Assembly (NCBI GenBank): GCA_902476665.1
Contig: CABSEO010000027.1
Location: 1 to 11,583, forward strand
Direction of reading: 5' to 3'
From: an uncultured Emergencia sp.
GTDB taxonomy: Bacteria; Bacillota; Clostridia; Peptostreptococcales; Anaerovoracaceae
Length of the DNA stretch: 11,583 nt
In this document: positions 6,304-11,583 of the stretch, one piece after another
Numbering within the stretch: position 1 is the stretch's first letter
How the letters are laid out: each line of letters begins with the position of its first letter
The notes under the pieces: generated by a model
What the model was told of the DNA's origin: nothing
The model's database searches: none
Seen by the model: the letters and a program-made list of their open reading frames with translations, nothing else
Program-made: the position numbers and the translations under genes

Positions 6304-7710
6304 TTATTTCAGTCCTGCTCTTTCTTTAAATCTTTCAACAGAGTTGATTTCGATACCCAGAACCTCAGCAATTCTGAACTTGGCAGCCATGCCGTTGTTC
6401 TCTTCTGCACAAGGCTCAATGTGAGTCAGGCCCAGACCTAATTCAACTCTCTTGTCAGTCATAGTAACGATATCATGAAGTTCTTCCATCGTTACTCCTA
6501 ATTTTTCAGCTACATACGCTTTGGCTTCGTCGATTTTCATCTTCTTTGCGAGCTGCATACGCAGAACCAGATCTCCGGCAGTACGCACGCCGCCCATACC
6601 AGCACAGATAGAGTGTGTAGCTTCAGCTCCTACAGGGTCACCTACGCCTACCTAGAACCCGTCGACTTTGCCTATTTCTACTAAGGCTTTGTCGGCTCTG
6701 GAAATCATATCGGACGGCATATTTTCTACCATAGGAGTACCACATACACCCATACCTACGTTAGCGTGTACAGGAATGTTTGCTACTGCAGTACATGCTT
6801 TGATGAAAGTAACTACTCTTGCAATATTCCACGGGAAGGATTTATTACAGTTAGTATTTACTACTGCTCCGAAAATGGAAGCACCTGCTTTTTCAACCAG
6901 TTTTACCTGATCGTGCGGATAAAGTCCAGCCAGTCTCTTTCCATCGTATTTGAGTCTGCCGTGCATACCCAGTACGAACTCGCCGGCCATACCGATTTCC
7001 ACACCCATGCCAGGGAACTGTTTTGTAATTTCTTCACAAGCCTGCAGTGCAGCTAAGAAGTCAGCATCGCCAGCAGCACCGGAAGTATCCAGATTAATAC
7101 CGTCAGCACCAACATCGTACATCTGCTTTGCAACATATACAATATCCTTCACTGCATGAGGAACTGCTTCCTCCTGTGCAGCCATAGCTTCTTTGATTTT
7201 ACCTTCTGGCAGCAGCTCAGCCCAGTTATCTACAGGACCGTCAGGTTTTGTATAGAATCCCAGGTTAGTCATAGCGCCATAAAACAGAGGCATTGTACTG
7301 ATGTTAAGAGCCTGTTTCAGAGCACCAGCTTCACGCTGTGCAACGCCCTTTGCTGTTTTGTAGTTGTAGTCGGAGTTACCTACGTCTACAGAATCTACGC
7401 CCAGACATCTTTCGTAAATAAGAACTTCATTGTCCTTTACGATAGGAATCTGGCTCTTAATGTTCAGTTTATATCCGCCTGAGTCATTGGTCAGTACAAC
7501 CTGTTTGCCGGGATCTACACCAACGATACTGCCAGGCATTGTGATGATATTGAACAGATGCTCTTTTTCTTCTTCAGTAATAGGATCAATTTTGCCTCTC
7601 TTAACAGCATCCGCAATACCTTCTTCCATATCCGCACGGATTTCGGCTTCCGTCATATATACGGCAGTACCGTCACCCATACGGGTAAAGTATTTCTTTT
7701 CTTCAGCCAT
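6304..7710 (-). CDS. mtbB: MtbB, dimethylamine methyltransferase with in-frame UAG (pyrrolysine)
   Basis: MtbB moves a methyl group from dimethylamine to a Co(I) corrinoid protein, releasing monomethylamine. Read through the UAG at 6652-6654 it is 468 aa, the length of archaeal MtbB (about 467 aa), with Pyl at residue 353. The context VDGF-Pyl-VGVGDPVG matches the archaeal VDGI-Pyl-IGVGDPLG, and the opening YFTRMGDGTAVYMTE and segments PLFYGAMTNLGFYTKPDGP and GMAGEFVLGMHG are also MtbB-like. Stopping at the UAG would give 352 aa and leave a frame-preserved, family-like 115-codon tail, so this is recoding rather than a nonsense mutation. The ATG at 7708-7710 has AAAGGA about 9 bases upstream. 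The true stop is TAA. It starts 61 bases after mttB; a small TTGCA/TGCAA stem (7750-7764) lies between them. Confidence 0.95.
6652..6654 (-). other. Pyrrolysine codon (UAG) of mtbB
   Basis: The codon at minus-strand 6654-6652 is TAG, between GTC GAC GGG TTC and GTA GGC GTA GGT. The reading frame stays open on both sides, and the Pyl position (353) agrees with the known catalytic Pyl site of MtbB. I see no convincing strong stem-loop directly downstream in the RNA. Confidence 0.95.
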
Positions 7711-7771
7711 ATTGGAATTTCCTTTCTATAAAGTTTCTAACATTCAGATTTGCACCTGATGCAAGATGGGA

Positions 7772-9256
7772 TTAGCGTTTTTTTGCTTCGAACTTGGCTA
7801 ACTCTTCAGCCTCTTCCTCACCTTCCACTACGATGTCATGAATCCTCTTCTTCACATCTTCAGGAAGCGGTTCCGGCTTGTAGTTTTCCAAAATATCGAT
7901 GGCCTTGGCTCTGGTTGCCTCGGTCATGGTCATGCCGCCCTTCTTCTCCCAGGTTTCTCTCTGTGTACGGTCGATGAACTGTGTTGTGGAAAGTTCCTGT
8001 CTCATGAACTTTCTTGTATGCTTCTGAGCCAGGTAATTGTTGGCAGGTCCTACTGCCTTAATTACATCCAGAGCCATCGTATCTTTGTTTACAGGAATAC
8101 CCTGAAGAATTCTCCTCGTCATCCTCACGATTTCTGCGTCACAAAGCAGCTGCTCATAACTCATGGTCATACCCATTTCCATCATGCCCATACCATAAAT
8201 GATGTTGCTTCCTGTCAGTGCAGGCAGCATATTGGTCATAGTCTTTTCATGACCAAGCTGAACATCAAAGCATTTGCTGTCTGCCTAAGTGCCGCCTACA
8301 TTAGTAGGAATGCCGTAGTAGTGACCCAGCTGGCCGACTGCGGCAGAGCACATTGCATGCTCAGGAGCACCTACAGGAGACTGTGCAGTTTTCATATCCA
8401 TGATGGTTGTAGAAGAACCATACAGAATCTTGTTTCCAGGATTTACAATCTGTGCCAGTACAATTCCGCCTAAAATTTCAGCGTTGGTGCAAACCAGAGT
8501 ACCAGCCAGAGTTGCAGGTGTGGTTGCACCGCAGAGACCCATGGACAGAATGTCGATAGGCAGTCCGTGTCTTGCGGACAGAATGATAATGCTGGTTTCA
8601 TTTTCATTGATTTCCAGCGGGCTGTTCGGGCATGCACCCATAGCCACGATAGGTCTTTCTCTCAGTTTATCATAACCGCCCTGAATGATAGCAGCCATAT
8701 CGATAAATCTCTGAGTGTTTTTCACACCTTCCAGGTCATGTGCGAAGTTTTTGGTCAGGTTGTTGAATACAACTTCTGCCTCGTGAAGTGCACGAACCTT
8801 CTGGTTTACATCACCTGCAGTTACAGCGATAGAGAATACATCGATTTCAGGAATCGCATCGATGAATCTTGCTACATTACCAAGATCCTCTTTGGTGGAC
8901 TCTCTCAGCTCTCCGCTGTACGGGTCAAAGATGAATACACCTGTACCGAAGTTCTTGTAGGCAACTTTCTTGCCACCAACAACAGTGTCTTTATCAGGGG
9001 TTCTTCCGCAAAGTGTAAACTCTGCAGGACACTTCTCAATTGCATCATTGACCAGATTTCTCGGGAATTTTACCCGGTCATTCTCATAGTCGACTTCACA
9101 GCCTGCGCCTGCTAAAATATCCAGGGCTTCTTTGCCATGCATCTGAAGTCCGTATTCTTCCATCAGCTGTAGGGTGGCTTCGTGAATCGCATCTAAATCC
9201 TCGTTGGATAAAATATTGTATCCTGTGATTTCAGTTTCGTGGATAAATTTACCCAT
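7772..9256 (-). CDS. mttB: MttB, trimethylamine methyltransferase with in-frame UAG (pyrrolysine)
   Basis: MttB demethylates trimethylamine to dimethylamine, methylating the Co(I) corrinoid protein MttC. Across the UAG at 8285-8287 it reads 494 aa, against 495 for methanogen MttB, with Pyl at residue 324. The local sequence GIPTNVGGT-Pyl-ADSKCFDVQLGHEKT corresponds to the archaeal site, where the Pyl is also followed by a SDAK...GHEKT segment. Other family segments are NFGTGVFIFDPYSGE and LYGSSTTIMDMKTAQSPVG. The Pyl separates this true MttB from the non-Pyl MttB superfamily (MtgB type), which acts on quaternary amines such as glycine betaine. Start: GTG (9257-9259) and ATG (9254-9256) are adjacent; GGAGG (9263-9267) lies 6 bases from the ATG but only 3 from the GTG, so I chose the ATG. 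The stop is TAA. The cognate mttC lies directly upstream. Confidence 0.95.
8285..8287 (-). other. Pyrrolysine codon (UAG) of mttB
   Basis: TAG on the minus strand follows GGT ACT-type context (NVGGT) and is followed by GCA GAC AGC AAA. The frame continues 170 codons to TAA. The next in-frame ATG is 15 codons downstream, so a gene caller that treats UAG as stop would split mttB into two pieces and lose those 15 conserved codons. Confidence 0.95.
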
Positions 9257-9275
9257 CACTTACCTCCAAATATAT

Positions 9276-9292
9276 GTACTTATATAAAGTAC
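9276..9292 (-). promoter_or_regulatory. Small hairpin upstream of mttB
   Basis: GTACTT and AAGTAC form a perfect 6-bp inverted repeat around a 5-base AT loop, in the 67-bp mttC-mttB gap, 8 bases upstream of the mttB ribosome site. It is AT-rich and short; it could be an RNA-processing or stability element, or mean nothing. Confidence 0.3.
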
Positions 9293-9323
9293 GTCTTAAT
9301 TCATATCGATATTTTGTTTCCGC

Positions 9324-9971
9324 TTACAGTTTAGCGATCCAGTCCATGATGAAGTTTACTGTATCAGAAGCGTCTTCGCAGTAAGCGTCAGCACCGATCT
9401 TTTCTGCCCAGCGGTTTGTTACAGGAGCACCACCGACCATAGTCTTAACTTTGTCTCTGATGCCGGCTTCTTTCAGTGCATCTTCGATATCCTTCTGTAC
9501 AGTCATAGTAGTAGTCAGAAGAGCGGAGCTTCCTACGAATTCAGCATTGTGCTCGATAGCAGCGTCAACAAAGTTCTGAGCAGGAACTTCTCTTCCCAGG
9601 TCGATAACTTCTACGCCGTTAGTCTTAACCAGAGATGCTACGATACCTTTACCGATGTCATGAACGTCGCCTTCTACAGTACCGATTACTAAAGTACCTG
9701 CAGCTTTTACATCGGACATATCCATTTTGCCTTCGATTTCAGCACTTACTGCCTTCATAACTTCTGTAGCAAAGATCAGTTCAGGTAAGAAAATCTCTCC
9801 CATACCGAACAGATCGCCTAACTCTTTCATGCCTGCACTGTAGCCGTTGCTCAGCAGGTCAACAAGGTCAAGACCTTCTGCTTCAGCGTTTGCTAAAGCT
9901 TCCATCGCCATATCTTCATCAGCTTCAACGATTGACTGCTTTGCAGCTTCCATGATTGCTTCTTTGCTCAT
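9324..9971 (-). CDS. mttC: MttC, trimethylamine corrinoid protein
   Basis: MttC is the corrinoid protein that accepts the methyl group from MttB and presents it to the MT2 methyltransferase. The 215-aa product has the helical cap domain (1 to about 88) and the B12-binding Rossmann domain with GDVHDIGKG at 101-109 (H104 is the cobalt ligand), then GSSALLTTT and MVGGAPVTNRWAEKIGADAY. It is clearly a paralogue of the corrinoid protein at 5326-5997: the two align end to end, including VDLLSNGY/LDLLLNGF, PELIFATEVMK/PELIYAAEVMK and the DVHDIGKGIVAS segment. I assign MttC from its place directly upstream of mttB. It is the first gene of the run. The ATG (9969-9971) has GGAGGT at 9980-9985, 9 bases away. 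The stop is TAA. Confidence 0.92.
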   Translation of the reverse strand: MSKEAIMEAAKQSIVEADEDMAMEALANAEAEGLDLVDLLSNGYSAGMKELGDLFGMGEIFLPELIFATEVMKAVSAEIEGKMDMSDVKAAGTLVIGTVEGDVHDIGKGIVASLVKTNGVEVIDLGREVPAQNFVDAAIEHNAEFVGSSALLTTTMTVQKDIEDALKEAGIRDKVKTMVGGAPVTNRWAEKIGADAYCEDASDTVNFIMDWIAKL

Positions 9972-10036
9972 TGTTTATTACCTCCAAACAAATTATAAAC
10001 CAACTGATAATTAAACGGTTTCCTTTTTATACTCAT

Positions 10037-10070
10037 ATTGTACAAGGTTACTTCCAATACCGTATATAGA
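10037..10070 (-). promoter_or_regulatory. Candidate regulated promoter of the methylamine operon
   Basis: On the minus strand a -10-like TACAAT (10042-10037) sits 17 bases after a poor -35 region that overlaps the motif TCTATATACGGT (10070-10059). A good -10 with a poor -35 covered by a repeated motif is the usual look of an activator-dependent AraC-family promoter. The palindrome TTGTACAA (10038-10045) overlaps the -10. Transcription would start near 10030, about 60 bases before mttC. No better sigma-A pair was found, and the call is tentative. Confidence 0.35.
10059..10070 (-). repeat. 12-base motif TCTATATACGGT, copy upstream of mttC
   Basis: Minus strand TCTATATACGGT; an identical copy in the same orientation lies at 6202-6213 in the mtbB-mtbC gap. 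Both copies lie in non-coding DNA of the same transcription direction. Possibly a regulator site. Confidence 0.4.
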
Positions 10071-10109
10071 TGTTTTTAGAAATTTTAGTAATATTTTTGT
10101 CACCCTAAA

Positions 10110-10120
10110 ATGTGTACCAT
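10110..10120 (+). repeat. 11-base direct repeat ATGTGTACCAT, copy 1
   Basis: Identical to 10238-10248 and in the same orientation, in the divergent control region. This copy lies 37 bases upstream of the -35 box of the regulator promoter. AraC-family proteins often bind spaced direct repeats, so an autoregulatory operator is possible. Confidence 0.35.
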
Positions 10121-10156
10121 TTTTATCTTCTCAAGACCCCTTTCCGTAATTGTGAA

Positions 10157-10185
10157 TTGTATTTTTTCCATGGCTGTGTTATAAT
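10157..10185 (+). promoter_or_regulatory. Sigma-A promoter of the PocR/AraC regulator
   Basis: TTGTAT (10157-10162), a 17-base spacer and a perfect TATAAT (10180-10185), preceded by an extended -10 TGT (10177-10179). Transcription would start near 10192, leaving about 57 bases of leader before the ATG at 10249. A second TATAAT (10213-10218) has no matching -35 and is less likely. Confidence 0.7.
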
Positions 10186-10237
10186 CCAAATGGAAATTAT
10201 CATAAAAAATAGTATAATTTTTATATGCCTATAAAGG

Positions 10238-10248
10238 ATGTGTACCAT
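10238..10248 (+). repeat. 11-base direct repeat ATGTGTACCAT, copy 2, abutting the regulator start codon
   Basis: Identical to 10110-10120. This copy fills the space between the AAAGGA ribosome site and the ATG at 10249, where a bound protein would block transcription or translation of the regulator. Confidence 0.35.
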
Positions 10249-11541
10249 ATGAAAAACTTTGTAATTCCAACACTTGATCCCCCAAACGGAGAAACTTTGT
10301 CGGAATATCTCAACAGTTCTATCGAGGCATTCTCTGACATTACAGATATTCCGGTCACTTACTTTGACAAAAACAACCAGATTATTAAAGAGTTCAAACG
10401 TGATGATAAAATCTGCAATATCTTTGATATCTACAAAAAGGACGACAGTCCCTGCCGCAGGAATCTGGCATCGGCAGGACAGTTTGCCTCTCGTCTGGGA
10501 GAACCCTACATATTTCTTTGTAAAGCCGGTCTTGCAAACATTGCACTTCCGCTGATCATCAACGAAAGCTTTGCCGGCTACTTCATAGCAGGACCAGTTA
10601 TCATGGGTGAACTCCGTAACAGTACTACCTGGAATTTTGCACATTTAAACGATTTGGACGATACCGCCGCGGCAATGACAAAGATGTTCGCAGGAAAAAT
10701 GAAAGTCTATGAATCAAATCAGATTTCACAGATTGCGCTCTTGTTCTATAACTGCATCATCACCTCTGTTTCCGGTAGTGATGATTACAGTGCACTGCGT
10801 AATCAGTACAGTGAGCAGAACCAGATTAACATTGATATTCAGAATTACAAGAAAGAGCATGTCTCCGTAAAGTATCCCTATGATTTGGAAAAAGTTCTCA
10901 TCGACAATGTCAGCAGCGGTCAGGTCAATGCTGCCAGAGAGAATCTGGCCAAACTGCTCAAAGCCTTTTCCATTCTGGAGGCCGGTGATCTGGAAGGAAT
11001 CAAAGCAAAGGCACTGTGGCTCTTTGCTATTATCATCCGAATTGCCAGTGAAAGCGACGGCAATCTCAATCAGATCATAGACACAGATCTGGATGTGATT
11101 AACCGAATCAGTGAAACAGAAAGCTACAACGACCTGCTTTCAGTGGCAGAAACCCTGATTGAACTGATTACCAAAAATATGCTGACTTCCATTTATAGCG
11201 GACGGTCACAGATTGTAACCAAAGCGCTGCAGTTTATCAATAAGAACTACAAGGAAAAAATTTCGCTGAAAGATATTGAAACCAATCTTCATGTAAATTC
11301 ATCCTATTTTTCTACCCTTTTCAAGCAGGAAATGGGAATCACCTTTACCGATTATCTGAACTCCCTGAAAATAGAGCACGCCTGCCAGCTGCTGTCCGGC
11401 ACCAATCTGAGCATCATCGACGTGTCTCTGTCTACAGGCTTTGATGATCAGAGTTATTTCACCAAAGTATTCAAAAAGGCCAAAGGCATGACCCCCAAAG
11501 CCTACCGCTCTGCCCACGGTGCAGCGGAAGAGTCAGAATAG
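10249..11541 (+). CDS. PocR-sensor / AraC-family transcriptional regulator of the methylamine operon
   Basis: This 430-aa regulator has an N-terminal PocR-type ligand-sensing domain (about 15-170), with C56, C69 and C91 in the spaced pattern NIC, SPCRR, FLCKAG, then a linker region (about 200-315) and a C-terminal AraC double helix-turn-helix (about 322-421). The AraC signature shows as ISLKDIETNLHVNSSYFSTL and GFDDQSYFTKVFKKAKGMTP-KAYR. PocR-domain regulators control corrinoid-dependent pathways, so this is the likely activator of the divergent operon, perhaps sensing a methylamine or corrinoid state (inference). An ATG at 10225 is open in frame but lies at or near the possible second start site; the ATG at 10249 has AAAGGA 9 bases upstream and is preferred. 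The gene ends in TAG, the codon read as Pyl elsewhere in this window; the frame beyond is open to the window edge. Confidence 0.87.
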   Translation: MKNFVIPTLDPPNGETLSEYLNSSIEAFSDITDIPVTYFDKNNQIIKEFKRDDKICNIFDIYKKDDSPCRRNLASAGQFASRLGEPYIFLCKAGLANIALPLIINESFAGYFIAGPVIMGELRNSTTWNFAHLNDLDDTAAAMTKMFAGKMKVYESNQISQIALLFYNCIITSVSGSDDYSALRNQYSEQNQINIDIQNYKKEHVSVKYPYDLEKVLIDNVSSGQVNAARENLAKLLKAFSILEAGDLEGIKAKALWLFAIIIRIASESDGNLNQIIDTDLDVINRISETESYNDLLSVAETLIELITKNMLTSIYSGRSQIVTKALQFINKNYKEKISLKDIETNLHVNSSYFSTLFKQEMGITFTDYLNSLKIEHACQLLSGTNLSIIDVSLSTGFDDQSYFTKVFKKAKGMTPKAYRSAHGAAEESE

Positions 11542-11542
11542 A

Positions 11543-11557
11543 AACGGTCTCTCCGTT
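11543..11557 (+). terminator. Small hairpin just after the regulator's UAG
   Basis: AACGG - TCTCT - CCGTT forms a 5-bp stem beginning one base after the TAG. A second CCGTT at 11574-11578 could pair with the same AACGG instead. No U-run follows inside the window, so a terminator is possible but unproven; the window ends 26 bases later. Confidence 0.3.
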
Positions 11558-11583
11558 GCCAGGTTTGGGGAAATCCGTTATTT

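Noticed and set aside
6304..6597. A separate 97-aa gene downstream of a truncated mtbB.
   Set aside because: It is the C-terminal part of MtbB after the UAG. The 18 codons between the UAG and its ATG are also family sequence.
6610..6651. PYLIS-like stem-loop just after the mtbB UAG.
   Set aside because: Only short alternative pairings (GUAG/CUAC or AGC/GCU) are visible, nothing stronger than expected by chance.
7750..7764. TTGCA/TGCAA inverted repeat between mttB and mtbB.
   Set aside because: Five pairs with a 5-base loop and no U-run; too weak to call a terminator.
7772..8239. A separate 155-aa gene downstream of a truncated mttB.
   Set aside because: It is the C-terminal part of MttB after the UAG; treating it as a gene or pseudogene fragment ignores the Pyl context.
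7838..8473. Plus-strand open frame of 211 codons opposite mttB.
   Set aside because: Shadow of mttB: no family resemblance, and it covers the UAG region in antisense.
10225..10248. Upstream in-frame ATG of the regulator adding MPIKDVYH.
   Set aside because: It has no ribosome site, while the ATG at 10249 has AAAGGA at good spacing.
1..11583. Mobile elements, CRISPR arrays, rRNA.
   Set aside because: I found no transposase or integrase-like frame, no regularly spaced repeats and no rRNA-like segment.

Overview
The window is from a bacterium that decodes UAG as pyrrolysine (Pyl) and demethylates trimethylamine and dimethylamine. Moderate GC, strong GGAGG ribosome sites, a sigma-A-like promoter, bacterial RACo-type activation chemistry and a PocR/AraC-type regulator point to an anaerobic Clostridia/Eubacteriales member, probably acetogen-like. 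The exact taxon cannot be read from the window.

Layout. Nine genes lie in one run on the minus strand. In transcription order they are: mttC (corrinoid protein, 9971-9324), mttB (trimethylamine methyltransferase with an in-frame UAG, 9256-7772), mtbB (dimethylamine methyltransferase with an in-frame UAG, 7710-6304), a 306-bp non-coding gap with two large hairpins that share one loop sequence, a second corrinoid protein (probable mtbC, 5997-5326), a UroD-family MT2 methyltransferase fused to a C-terminal thioredoxin-like domain (5291-3936), a MetH-activation-domain-like protein (3800-3084), a RACo-type reductive activator (3087-1270), pylB (1227-190) and the first 64 codons of pylC (193 to the edge). 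Two junctions (activation protein/RACo and pylB/pylC) are 4-bp ATGA overlaps. On the plus strand, divergent from mttC across a 277-bp control region, is a PocR-sensor/AraC-type regulator (10249-11541).

How it works together (inference from families). MttB and MtbB use Pyl to move a methyl group from TMA or DMA to Co(I) on MttC or MtbC. The MT2 protein passes the methyl group on, in bacteria most likely to tetrahydrofolate. The RACo protein, perhaps with the activation-domain protein, rescues corrinoid oxidised to Co(II). PylB and PylC make the amino acid that MttB and MtbB need, so the run carries both the UAG enzymes and part of the machinery that makes their UAG codons meaningful. pylD, pylS and pylT are not in the window, nor is a monomethylamine methyltransferase.

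The points most worth a second look are the identical-loop tandem hairpins at 6143-6257, the MT2-thioredoxin fusion whose HxC zinc motif appears to lack its histidine, and the regulator's own UAG stop, the only amber terminator among the complete genes.
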